In this document: piece by piece, positions 25,152-33,793 of the stretch
Numbering within the stretch: position 1 is the stretch's first letter
How the letters are laid out: every line of letters starts with the position of its first letter
NCBI GenBank assembly: GCA_028719205.1
Contig: JAQUKH010000003.1
Location: 1-39,592 of the forward strand
Source: a bacterium
GTDB taxonomy: Bacteria > JACRDZ01 > JAQUKH01
Direction of reading: 5' to 3'
Length of the DNA: 39,592 bases
Program-made: the position numbers and the translations under genes
The notes under the pieces: generated by a model
What the model saw: the letters and a program-made list of their open reading frames with translations, nothing else
Told to the model about the DNA's origin: nothing
The model's database searches: none

Positions 25152-26402
25152 CTGGTTAATACAATAGATATAAATGACAGGTGCCGATGGCTTTTTAAAT
25201 TACAAAACGCGGCACATGATATTTTGTATAATTTTTTAAATAGTTCAGATTTAACACGCAGTGCCAAAATATTTTATCCAAATATTCCTAAAGTTGATTT
25301 AATGGCATATTCGAGAATTTCTGAATGTTTGGATATTCTGAAAATTATTCAGAAGCAGGAATATTTAGATTTAAATAAATCGATTGTTTTAATTGAAAAA
25401 TACCTCAATAACAAATTAACAATAAATAGCATCGCGGAAATAATAGTCCAACTTTATTCGGATTTAAAAATTGCTTTTAGTGAATTGGAAATTGGAACAA
25501 ATCCCTGTGAAATTAAGATCGGTGAAAATGCAGGTACTTTTGATGCAAGATACTATTCTGATATGGGGCTTCAAAATATCCTATTAATTAAAAAATACGC
25601 GGAAGATGAAACAAAAAATGATTTAATAGATTTTATTATCCATGGAAGCTATTCAACATTGGATTATGCGCCTGCCTTTAGCGATATAGATTTATTAGCT
25701 GTCATAAAAGATGAGGTCATAAAAGATCCGGTGAAGTTATTATCATTGAGAAAGAAAATGGCCGTAATAACAAAATATATTTATTATTCAGATCCATTCC
25801 AGCATCATGGTATAGCAGTAATTTCTGAATTTGATTTAAATTATTATGCTCAGCCGTATTTTCCTTTTATTATTTATAAATATTCAAAAAGTTTGTTTTC
25901 TGGGAATAGGAATACTCTTAAAATAAAAGAACGTCCATCGTATAATGAACGATTAGAGAGTTTTTATGGAATTACAGAATATTTGACAAAATGCAGAATA
26001 GAAAAGGTATCTAAAGGGCTCTACGACTTTAAAAGCTATTTATCCGCTTTAATGCTGATACCATGCAGTTATTTACAATTAAAGGAAGATTATACATATA
26101 AAAAATATTCGTTTGATAAATTAAAAAATGAGATCCCATGTGACTTATGGGAAGTTATCGATAAGGCATCATTAATAAGGGAAAAATGGCCGAATATAAT
26201 TGAAAATAAAAAGTGGTTAAAGCCAATAGAAAAATTGAACTCGAACCCCTTTCTTTTCCAAATGTTTTATTGTAAACTTAATGGCCGGATACCGCCTTAT
26301 TTAATGAATATATTAAATGATAATTATTTAGAGAAAGTTAAAATATTAATTGACTTTATTCTTCAAAAAGCAAGGAAAGAAGGTTACATCCCTAATGGAT
26401 AG
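25152..26402 (+). CDS. Nucleotidyltransferase-fold protein 1, function unknown
   Basis: The 416-residue protein (from the start used here) contains IIHGSYSTLDYAPAFSDIDL, matching the minimal pol-beta NTase pattern hG[GS]x(9-13)DhDh. The catalytic candidates are Gly165-Ser166 and Asp178, Asp180. Nothing else of a known family is obvious; the rest is mixed helix with several Tyr/Lys-rich stretches. The reading frame is open back to 25140. A perfect AGGAG (25141-25145) ends six bases before CTG at 25152, which would be the start; the next usual in-frame start is TTG 25224, with no ribosome-binding site. The neighbour downstream is a second NTase-fold protein whose start overlaps this stop. Possible roles include transfer of a nucleotidyl or phospho-group to a glycan; this is not shown. 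Confidence 0.65.
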   Translation: MVNTIDINDRCRWLFKLQNAAHDILYNFLNSSDLTRSAKIFYPNIPKVDLMAYSRISECLDILKIIQKQEYLDLNKSIVLIEKYLNNKLTINSIAEIIVQLYSDLKIAFSELEIGTNPCEIKIGENAGTFDARYYSDMGLQNILLIKKYAEDETKNDLIDFIIHGSYSTLDYAPAFSDIDLLAVIKDEVIKDPVKLLSLRKKMAVITKYIYYSDPFQHHGIAVISEFDLNYYAQPYFPFIIYKYSKSLFSGNRNTLKIKERPSYNERLESFYGITEYLTKCRIEKVSKGLYDFKSYLSALMLIPCSYLQLKEDYTYKKYSFDKLKNEIPCDLWEVIDKASLIREKWPNIIENKKWLKPIEKLNSNPFLFQMFYCKLNGRIPPYLMNILNDNYLEKVKILIDFILQKARKEGYIPNG

Positions 26403-27639
26403 GCATATTCTAAACAAGCTGAATATTAATAAGATAGATTTTTGTAATGAACCGGTATTATATGATATTGGTGATTATTACAAAGCAATTGAACACTATC
26501 TGGATAAGATAATAAAAACAAATGAAGTTAAATCAGTTATTCAAGTAGGTGATATTTCGATCCCGGGGATTTCTGATATTGATCTGATACTTATTTTAGA
26601 AAAAGAAATAAAGACTATTAATACTGATATCTTTTCTATTTTTCAGTTAAGTAAAAAAGATATTCATCTTTTTTTGCACGAACCTATGATATTTAATATT
26701 GATTTAATAAAAAATATTTATTATTGGTCTCCATATCCAAAATTCAAATATATATATGGGGAAGACCTTAAAATAGATAGACCGGCTGAAGATGAAGCAG
26801 AAATAATTGCTACTATTATATTAATTGAATATTTTATTATGGGTTATCCGAGAAAAGCATTAGAAATGATCCTAAATAGAAGAATAAGAGTTCGTGAGGC
26901 ATTATGTTATATAAATGGTATCAAATATTCTATTGAAATACTTGAATCATTAACAGGTAAATCTTTAAATTATGGGAAATTTCTTAAAGATTATAACGAT
27001 TTTCGTTTTAACTGGTTCAATGAAAGCGATAGAAATAATATTTTGTTTAATTATTTACTGGAAACAATAGAAATATCTTTTAATTTGATAAATGTACTGA
27101 GTAACTATCTTAATAGAAAAAGCGATTTATCAAACAATGTCTCTGTTCCTCAATATCCTTTTGATTTTAAAGCATATTTAGACAGACAGTTTTTTACTGT
27201 TTTTTCTAATGGTATGACTATCGATAAATGGCTGGAGTGCATTATAGATTTCTATCAGGGAACAGGAATAGTTTCGGTTATTCTACCTGAAATGTTGTTC
27301 CCGCTTATAGAAACATATTCTAATATAAACCAGGGTATCGTAAGTAAACATATAAGCAGATTTTTATATGATCCAAATAATATGGGAACATATCAGCCCT
27401 TTGATGGCTTGATCAAAAAAACAGCAGAATATAAAATAAAATTTCTGGATGATCACATAAATTATCTTAAACATAATAAACTGTTAAATAGATCCAGTAA
27501 TATAAATTCTTTCGGATGCCCTATTGATGATAATAATTCTAAAAAATTATTAAGGCCGCTAAAGAAACAATATCATCAAATCAGAATGATCAGGGATTTA
27601 TATTTTATCAAAAAGCATAAAAAAATATGGGGATATTAG
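26395..27639 (+). CDS. Nucleotidyltransferase-fold protein 2, function unknown
   Basis: The 415-residue protein starts MDRHILNKLNINKIDF, with ATG at 26395 overlapping the previous stop by 8 bases. An upstream in-frame alternative at 26350 would add 15 residues inside the preceding gene and is not favoured. It contains SVIQVGDISIPGISDIDLIL (47-66), a variant of the NTase motif in which Gly52-Asp53 replaces Gly-Ser and Asp61, Asp63 supply the metal pair. The remainder is alpha-helical with LIEYFIMGYPRKALEMIL. No transmembrane or export signal is seen. It appears to be a diverged relative or partner of the gene before it. Inside a glycan gene cluster, a role in polymer decoration is plausible; function is not known. 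Confidence 0.6.
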   Translation: MDRHILNKLNINKIDFCNEPVLYDIGDYYKAIEHYLDKIIKTNEVKSVIQVGDISIPGISDIDLILILEKEIKTINTDIFSIFQLSKKDIHLFLHEPMIFNIDLIKNIYYWSPYPKFKYIYGEDLKIDRPAEDEAEIIATIILIEYFIMGYPRKALEMILNRRIRVREALCYINGIKYSIEILESLTGKSLNYGKFLKDYNDFRFNWFNESDRNNILFNYLLETIEISFNLINVLSNYLNRKSDLSNNVSVPQYPFDFKAYLDRQFFTVFSNGMTIDKWLECIIDFYQGTGIVSVILPEMLFPLIETYSNINQGIVSKHISRFLYDPNNMGTYQPFDGLIKKTAEYKIKFLDDHINYLKHNKLLNRSSNINSFGCPIDDNNSKKLLRPLKKQYHQIRMIRDLYFIKKHKKIWGY

Positions 27640-27652
27640 TTTAAGGGAGAAA

Positions 27653-28834
27653 ATGGATAATAAAAATAAACCTAAAATTGCCTTAACGAGAGGATTTTGG
27701 TTGAATCCTTTTGAAATGCAGTATTATGAGCCATTAAAGAAGTTTTACGACATTAAGGCTTTTACAACATATGACCATATATTTAATATTAATGAAATTG
27801 ATTTGCCTATTGAGAAATTCCATTCAGTTCGTGAGATCGGTATGGGTATACCTAAATTCCAGGGGCTTTGTGACCGGGCATTAAGAAAAATATTTAAATC
27901 TGAATTTTATAATTTAGGATTAACCTCTCGGCTGAAAGGATTTGATATTATCCATGCGGTAGAGACTTTTAATATATTTTCTTATCAGGCGGTCCGGGCT
28001 AAGAAAAAATACGGCGGGAAAGTAGTGCTTTCAGTCTCTGAAAACATACCTTTCATTAATGAAGATTGTCAAAATTCTGAAAAAATTAAATCATACGTCA
28101 GGGAAAATGCGGACTATTTTGTTGCGATTGCAGATAAGTCAAAACAATGCTTAATGATTGAAGGTGTTGATGAAAACAAAATTGAGGTTATCGGGCATGG
28201 TTTAGATATCGAAAAATTTTGTCCAAAAGAGAAAAGTGTTGAATTATTAAAACAATTTTCAATTTCCCCAAACGATATGGTTGTTTTATTCATAGGCCAG
28301 CTTCTTTGGCTGAAAGGAGTTTATGATATTATAGCTGCTGCAAAAAAAATAACTCAGGATAATGAATTAAAGGGCACTAATATTAAATTCCTTATTGTAG
28401 GGAAAGGGCCTGAGGAACACAGGTTGAGAGATATTATTAAAAAATTAAAACTAGATAATATTGTTAAATTAGTGGGTTTTTTCCCTTATTCAGAAATGGT
28501 AGAATTACATAATTTGGCGGATATCTTTATTCTGCCCAGTATACCCGTTAAAACATGGCAGGAGCAATTTGGAATGGTTTTAATTGAAAGTATGGCATGC
28601 GGACGTCCCGTTATTTCAACTAGTTGCGGGGCAATCCCGGAAATACTGGGAGATGCTGGTATTATTATTCCCCCGGCTGATCCTTACAAATTAGCGGAAA
28701 AAATTAAAGAGCTGGTAATTAGTAAGGATACGAGGTTACAGCTTGGTATCAAAGGACGCTTGCATGTTGAAAAATATTATGATAGATTTAAAATTGCTGA
28801 AAAAATTAAAAGTGTTTATGAAAAATTAATTTAG
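27653..28834 (+). CDS. GT4 family glycosyltransferase
   Basis: A 393-residue GT-B enzyme. Motifs are IHAVETFNIFSYQAV in the N-domain, VIGHGLDIEKFCPK at the hinge, VVLFIGQLLWLKGVYDII opening the donor domain, and FGMVLIESMACGRPVISTSC with the second donor-binding Glu. GDAGIIIPPADPYKLAEKI closes the usual C-terminal segment. Complete. A GGGAGAAA site stands just before the ATG. It follows the two NTase-fold proteins by 13 bases, so the three are likely co-expressed. Confidence 0.9.
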   Translation: MDNKNKPKIALTRGFWLNPFEMQYYEPLKKFYDIKAFTTYDHIFNINEIDLPIEKFHSVREIGMGIPKFQGLCDRALRKIFKSEFYNLGLTSRLKGFDIIHAVETFNIFSYQAVRAKKKYGGKVVLSVSENIPFINEDCQNSEKIKSYVRENADYFVAIADKSKQCLMIEGVDENKIEVIGHGLDIEKFCPKEKSVELLKQFSISPNDMVVLFIGQLLWLKGVYDIIAAAKKITQDNELKGTNIKFLIVGKGPEEHRLRDIIKKLKLDNIVKLVGFFPYSEMVELHNLADIFILPSIPVKTWQEQFGMVLIESMACGRPVISTSCGAIPEILGDAGIIIPPADPYKLAEKIKELVISKDTRLQLGIKGRLHVEKYYDRFKIAEKIKSVYEKLI

Positions 28835-28868
28835 AATAATGTATTTTCTATATTAGAGGAGTATTTTT

Positions 28869-29789
28869 ATGATATTGCCGAAAACAAAAAGTATAAAAGT
28901 CTATATAATTATTTTAAATTGGAATCAAAAAGAAGATACGCTAATTTGTCTTAATTCCGTAAAAAAACTTAAATATGACAATTATGAGGTTATTGTTGTC
29001 GATCAAAATTCAAAAGATGGGTCCAAAGAGGCTATTAAGAAGGATTATCCATGGGTAGATTTAATCGAAAATGATGATAATCTGGGTTTTGTTGAAGGAA
29101 ACAATGTTGGAATAAGAAAAGTCCTTGATATTGAAAAATATTCATATTTTTTCATACTTAACAATGATACTGTTGTTGATCCTGATTGTTTAGATGTTTT
29201 AGTAAATAAGGCTGAAAAAGATAAGAATATTGGAATTGCCGGGCCTAAAGTATTCTATTTCGATCCGCCAAATATGATCTTTTCAGCGGGTGCTATGATA
29301 GATTTAAAACATTTTGAGATCCATCATAGGCATGAAAAAGAATTAGATAAAGAAGATGAAACAGCACCGATTGAAGTTGATTATATTTCAGGTTGTTCAT
29401 TACTTATAAAAAAGGAAGTTATAGATAAAATTGGGTTAATGGATCCAAGATTTTTTATTTATTATGAAGAAACAGACTGGTGTTATAGAACAAGAAGAGC
29501 AGGCTATAAAGTTCTATATATACCTACATGTAAAATATGGCATCGGGTTTCTGCTGCAATGGGAAAAGCTTCTTTATCAACAATGTATTATATGACAAGA
29601 AATCAGTTCTTGTTTTTAAACAAAAATTTATCTCCTGCAAAAAGACTTTTGCCCTTTTTATTATGCTTTATTAGAGTTGTAAGAAATATTCTTTCAGCTT
29701 TAAAAAATGGAAGATATAAAGAAGCAAAAGTCAGGTTTGTCGCTTTCAATGATTATTTGTTTAATAGATTTGGCAAAAAACAACTGTAA
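28869..29789 (+). CDS. GT2 family glycosyltransferase (rhamnosyltransferase-like)
   Basis: A 306-residue GT-A enzyme similar in layout to the one at 15011: VYIIILNWNQKEDTLICL near residue 11, VIVVDQNSKDGS, LGFVEGNNVGIRK, FILNNDTVVDPDCL (the modified DxD), VDYISGCSLLIKKEV and YYEETDWCYRTRRAGY. The C-terminal 70 residues include a hydrophobic patch (LLPFLLCFIRVVRNIL) that probably touches the membrane. AGAGGAG lies upstream of the ATG. Donor sugar is not known. Confidence 0.9.
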   Translation: MILPKTKSIKVYIIILNWNQKEDTLICLNSVKKLKYDNYEVIVVDQNSKDGSKEAIKKDYPWVDLIENDDNLGFVEGNNVGIRKVLDIEKYSYFFILNNDTVVDPDCLDVLVNKAEKDKNIGIAGPKVFYFDPPNMIFSAGAMIDLKHFEIHHRHEKELDKEDETAPIEVDYISGCSLLIKKEVIDKIGLMDPRFFIYYEETDWCYRTRRAGYKVLYIPTCKIWHRVSAAMGKASLSTMYYMTRNQFLFLNKNLSPAKRLLPFLLCFIRVVRNILSALKNGRYKEAKVRFVAFNDYLFNRFGKKQL

Positions 29790-29843
29790 TATTCAATATA
29801 AATATTAAAAACAACTAATAATGTAAATTCAACTGGGGGTATA

Positions 29844-31106
29844 ATTAAACTTTTATTTTTAACTCAGCTTTTCCCTTATCCGCTGGATAGCGGAGGGAAA
29901 ATAAAATCCTATTATTTTTTAAAGGCTTTAAGCCTGCAGCATGATATTGTTCTAATTTCGTTTATACGTTCAGAAGAGGAGAAGAAGTATTTTGAGTACC
30001 TCAAGCCTTTTTGTAAAAGGATTGAGGTCTGTAAAATAAAGAGGTCTTTTTTTAGAAATATAATTTTTGCATTTAAAAGTATTATTACGCGTAGATCTTT
30101 TATTGTTGGCCGTGACTATGTTCATGGAATGAAGTTAATGGTTGATAATATTGTAAATGATGAAGCCCCTGATTTTATACATATTGACCATCTCCAGATG
30201 GCACAGTATGTTGAAAATTGTAACAAGTCTAAAAAAATATTAGATGAGCATAATGTTGAGTCTTTTATAATTAGCAGGATTTCAATCATGGAAAGAAATC
30301 CTTTAAGGAAAATATTTACCCGATTGGAAAGTAAATCGCTTGAAGAATTTGAAAAGAAGGCAGTTTTGGGATCAAATATGGTATTAACCGTATCTGAAGT
30401 AGATAGAAAAACTTTAATTGATCTAACTGGCGAAAAAGAAAAAATAAGAGCAATTCCAATTGGAGTTGATATTGAATATTTTTATTATAAACCTTTGAAG
30501 AATAATAATTCAAATACAGTTGTTTTTATTGGAACGCTATATTGGCCTCCCAATATTGATGCTGTAAGGTGGTTTTATGAGCAGGTATGGAAAAATATCA
30601 GAAAGGATATTAGCGATCTAAAATGGAAAATTGTCGGATTAAACCCTGTTGAAGAAGTTTTAAAACTACCTGTGATGGATAAAAATATTGAGGTGCATGG
30701 AAGTGTTGATGATATACGGCCGTTTATGTGGGGAGAGGGGATTTTTACCGTTCCGCTTTTTTCTGGAAGCGGGATGAGGGTTAAAATACTAAATGCTATG
30801 TCCTGCGGTATTCCTGTTATTTCCACAACCATAGGAGCAGAAGGAATCGAAGGCCTTGTTCCAGTAAACACTTCAACGATTCAAGATTACAATATTTGGA
30901 TTGCGGATAGCCCTGAGGATTTTGCCTCAGCTATAACGAACTTACTTAAAAATAATGATTTAAGAGAACAGTTATCCAGAAATGGCCGGAAATTAATGGA
31001 AGAAAAATATAGTTGGGAAATACAGGGGGAAAAACTGCTAAAAGTGTATGAAGAAATTATAAATCTGCGGCTTGGACATTTGAAGAAAAAAACAGGAGCA
31101 TTTTAA
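29844..31106 (+). CDS. GT4 family glycosyltransferase with non-ATG (ATT) start
   Basis: A 420-residue Stp1-like GT-B enzyme. The frame has no stop from well upstream, and the family N-terminus IKLLFLTQLFPYPLDSGGKI begins at ATT 29844, in the place of the usual Met-Lys. There is no in-frame ATG, GTG or TTG until ATG 30129, which would remove the acceptor-side loop. GGGGG (29835-29839) lies just upstream. Motifs: IHIDHLQMAQY, DEHNVESFI, PIGVDIEYFYY at the hinge, RVKILNAMSCGIPVISTTIG. In this last motif Asn replaces the Glu found in the paralogue at 12349, so donor binding may be altered. It could be a rare ATT start, a consensus error, or a gene losing its start. Confidence 0.78.
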   Translation: MKLLFLTQLFPYPLDSGGKIKSYYFLKALSLQHDIVLISFIRSEEEKKYFEYLKPFCKRIEVCKIKRSFFRNIIFAFKSIITRRSFIVGRDYVHGMKLMVDNIVNDEAPDFIHIDHLQMAQYVENCNKSKKILDEHNVESFIISRISIMERNPLRKIFTRLESKSLEEFEKKAVLGSNMVLTVSEVDRKTLIDLTGEKEKIRAIPIGVDIEYFYYKPLKNNNSNTVVFIGTLYWPPNIDAVRWFYEQVWKNIRKDISDLKWKIVGLNPVEEVLKLPVMDKNIEVHGSVDDIRPFMWGEGIFTVPLFSGSGMRVKILNAMSCGIPVISTTIGAEGIEGLVPVNTSTIQDYNIWIADSPEDFASAITNLLKNNDLREQLSRNGRKLMEEKYSWEIQGEKLLKVYEEIINLRLGHLKKKTGAF

Positions 31107-31107
31107 T

Positions 31108-32325
31108 ATGAGAATTTTATTCATTGCCCCATATTTACCATCCCTTATAAGGGTGCGCTCCTTTAATTTCATTAAAGCCTTAAAAAAACAAGGACATTCT
31201 ATATACCTTGTTTGTCTTGTGCAGGAAAAAAATGAATTATCAGAAACACAAGAAATAGAAAAATATTGTGAAAAAGTCGAAAAATATTATCTGTTGAAGT
31301 ATCAGTCTTATTTAAATTGCCTTTTATATTTATTTACACTAGTGTCACTTCAATCAGCATATTGTTTTTCAAAAAAGATGAAAAAAAGAGTTGATGAGTT
31401 GCTTAAAAAAGAAAAATTTGATCTGGTTCACGTTGAATTCATAAGAGGTACCTATTTTTTACCTGAGGGAAATACCCTGCCGTCAGTTTTTGATTCAGTG
31501 GATTGTGTTACCAATTTATATAAACAATTTTCTGATGCTAACCATTCTTTTTTTATGCGGATAATCAGATATGTCGAATGGTTTAAGTTGGGCCATTATG
31601 AACCAAAAGTAGCCGGAAGGTTTGATAGAGTATTAGTGACTACAGAAAATGAAAAGCAAGAATTAAAAGCGTTAAACAATAAATTGCCGATTGAAGTTAT
31701 TGCCAATGGAGTCGACTTGGAATATTTTAAGCCGTTGGAGAATAAAATTGAACTATTTTCAATAGTTATGACCGGTAAGATGAGCTATATCGCTAATGAA
31801 CTGGCATTTATTTATTTCGCGGAGGAAATATGGCCTAAAGTTAAAACGGAAATACCTCAGGCAAAATTATATATCGTAGGAAATGAACCGGGCCCAAAAG
31901 TTAAAAAATATGAATCTTTAGATATTATTATTACAGGTTATGTTTCTGATTTGCGTTTATATCTGTCCAAAGCAAATGTTGTTGTAGCCCCGATTATTGC
32001 CGGAGGAGGGATACAAAATAAAATACTGGAGGCTATGAGTATGGCCAAACCGGTAGTGACAACTGGCAAAGGAGCAGAAGGAGTTGAAGGCCTTATTAAC
32101 GGCGGACAAGCACAATTCACGGGCCGCGATTCAAACATCTGTGTTGCTGATACCTCCGATGAATTTGCTACAGCTGTGGTGAATATATTGAAAGATGCGA
32201 AACTGGCAGAAAATTTAGGTGTAAAAGCGCGCGAATTTGTTGAAAGATATTATGACTGGGGTGATAAAGGGAAAAAATTGGCTGATATTTATATTAATGT
32301 TTTAAAAGAAAAATCTATTGGATAA
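31108..32325 (+). CDS. GT4 family glycosyltransferase (Stp1-like)
   Basis: A 405-residue GT-B enzyme: ILFIAPYLPSLIRVRSFNFI at the N-terminus, FDSVDCVTNLYKQF, VIANGVDLEYFKP at the hinge, and GGIQNKILEAMSMAKPVVTT with the donor-binding Glu. GAEGVEGL relates it to the enzymes at 12349 and 29844, the TIGR03087/Stp1-like group. An AGGAG site precedes the ATG and the stop of the previous gene is one base away, so the pair is coupled. Nothing is missing. Confidence 0.9.
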   Translation: MRILFIAPYLPSLIRVRSFNFIKALKKQGHSIYLVCLVQEKNELSETQEIEKYCEKVEKYYLLKYQSYLNCLLYLFTLVSLQSAYCFSKKMKKRVDELLKKEKFDLVHVEFIRGTYFLPEGNTLPSVFDSVDCVTNLYKQFSDANHSFFMRIIRYVEWFKLGHYEPKVAGRFDRVLVTTENEKQELKALNNKLPIEVIANGVDLEYFKPLENKIELFSIVMTGKMSYIANELAFIYFAEEIWPKVKTEIPQAKLYIVGNEPGPKVKKYESLDIIITGYVSDLRLYLSKANVVVAPIIAGGGIQNKILEAMSMAKPVVTTGKGAEGVEGLINGGQAQFTGRDSNICVADTSDEFATAVVNILKDAKLAENLGVKAREFVERYYDWGDKGKKLADIYINVLKEKSIG

Positions 32326-32377
32326 AGTCAAATATAATGCTAAAATCAACCAATAACCTAATTTAAGGCGTAAAATT

Positions 32378-33793
32378 ATGGAACCTGCAAACAGAAGGGC
32401 AATTTTTGTTTTTTATATGGTGGCAATGGACACTTTTTTGATAAGCTGCGCTTTTATTTTAGCATATAAATTGCGAGAAACTGTTTCTATATTTGGAATT
32501 GAAGCTGGACTTGGGAGTGCTAACTATAACACTATGTATCCTGTAATGCTTTTTTCATGGCTTACTATTCTTACCATAATGAGGCAGTATGAATCAAGAA
32601 GGAGATGGGGCGTAGATGAGATATTTTTTTCCATTTCGATCGCAGTCAGCCTGGAAATTCTTTTTATTCTGGCTTATTTTTACGCGACACATCAGCTTCT
32701 TTTCCAAAGGCTTATGTTGCTTTATTTATGGGCTTTTGGTATTATATTCTTAAGCAGTTCAAGGATTATTGCCCGTTATATTCTTAGAACGCTGGCGCGA
32801 AAAGGGGGGCAGATAGTAAAAAAGGTCCTTATCGCGGGGTGGGGAGAAGCTGCCAGAAAATTAGCATGGCAGTATAAATTTCACAGGGAGATGCTTTTTG
32901 AAGTAGTCGGTTTTGTTTTGGAAGAAGATCTGAAAGTGACTAAAGATATTGAAGAAAAGACTAAAGATCTTTCAAAAAAAGGGATAATTGGAACAGTCTC
33001 TGAGGTTTGCCAGGTGGCAATTAGAGAAAAAGTATCTTTAGTGATTTTAACAGGGTCAGCCCTTCGTAAAGAAAGATTGAAAGAAATATTTGAAACTTTG
33101 TGGAAAGAAAATATTGATTGCAGTTTGGTTCCTAATATTTATGAATTAGCGCCGAGATGCATGAGTTATGATGAGATCAGCGGTGTTCCTATGCTTTCTT
33201 TCAGGGATGTTCCTATGATAGGCTGGGAAGCAGTTGCGAAACGTATAATGGATATTATTGGTTCTGTTTTTGGATTGATTATTTTATCTCCGTTATTTAT
33301 TATTGTTGGGATATTAATTAAATTGGAATCACCCGGCCCTATTTTATTTAACCAGAAGAGAATCGGGCAGAATGGCCGTCCGTTCAAAATATATAAATTT
33401 CGAAGTATGGTGCAGGAAGCGGCTTCCGGGCCGCTGTATAAGGTTTTGAAAAATGATAACCGTGTTACCAAAATAGGTACTTTTATCCGTAAGACCAGCA
33501 TTGATGAACTGCCTCAACTGATTAATGTGTTAAAAGGAAATATGAGTTTAGTCGGGCCAAGGCCTGAAGCTACTATATTTGTTGAAGAATACAGTGAATG
33601 GAACAAGAGGCGGTTATATCTTAAGCCGGGGATAACCGGTTTGGCTCAGGCCAATGGCATTCGCGGTAATACTACTATCGATGAAAAAACTAAATATGAT
33701 CTGGAGTATATGGAACAGCAGTCGCTTCTTTTGGATATAAAGATTTTGTTTAAGACAGTGGTTACCTTACTTTCTCATAAGGAAGCATACTAA
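32378..33793 (+). CDS. Polyprenyl-phosphate hexose-1-phosphate transferase (WbaP/WcaJ-like)
   Basis: This initiating enzyme transfers a sugar-1-phosphate from a nucleotide sugar to undecaprenyl phosphate. The 471 residues have about four or five membrane segments in the first 150, a cytoplasmic Rossmann-like CoA-binding-fold domain (about 150-275, KVLIAGWGEAARKLA), then the catalytic domain: KRIMDIIGSVFGLIILSP (re-entrant helix), IYKFRSM with Lys340-Phe-Arg342, and SIDELPQLINVLKGNMSLVG with Asp376-Glu377, then GPRPEA. This is the full-length TIGR03025 layout. The sugar is not known. Its stop overlaps the exosortase start (TAATG), so the two are translationally coupled. Confidence 0.93.
   Translation: MEPANRRAIFVFYMVAMDTFLISCAFILAYKLRETVSIFGIEAGLGSANYNTMYPVMLFSWLTILTIMRQYESRRRWGVDEIFFSISIAVSLEILFILAYFYATHQLLFQRLMLLYLWAFGIIFLSSSRIIARYILRTLARKGGQIVKKVLIAGWGEAARKLAWQYKFHREMLFEVVGFVLEEDLKVTKDIEEKTKDLSKKGIIGTVSEVCQVAIREKVSLVILTGSALRKERLKEIFETLWKENIDCSLVPNIYELAPRCMSYDEISGVPMLSFRDVPMIGWEAVAKRIMDIIGSVFGLIILSPLFIIVGILIKLESPGPILFNQKRIGQNGRPFKIYKFRSMVQEAASGPLYKVLKNDNRVTKIGTFIRKTSIDELPQLINVLKGNMSLVGPRPEATIFVEEYSEWNKRRLYLKPGITGLAQANGIRGNTTIDEKTKYDLEYMEQQSLLLDIKILFKTVVTLLSHKEAY

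Noticed and set aside
25224-25226. TTG 25224 as start of the first NTase-fold gene
   Set aside because: There is no ribosome-binding site before it, while the open frame upstream has a perfect one.
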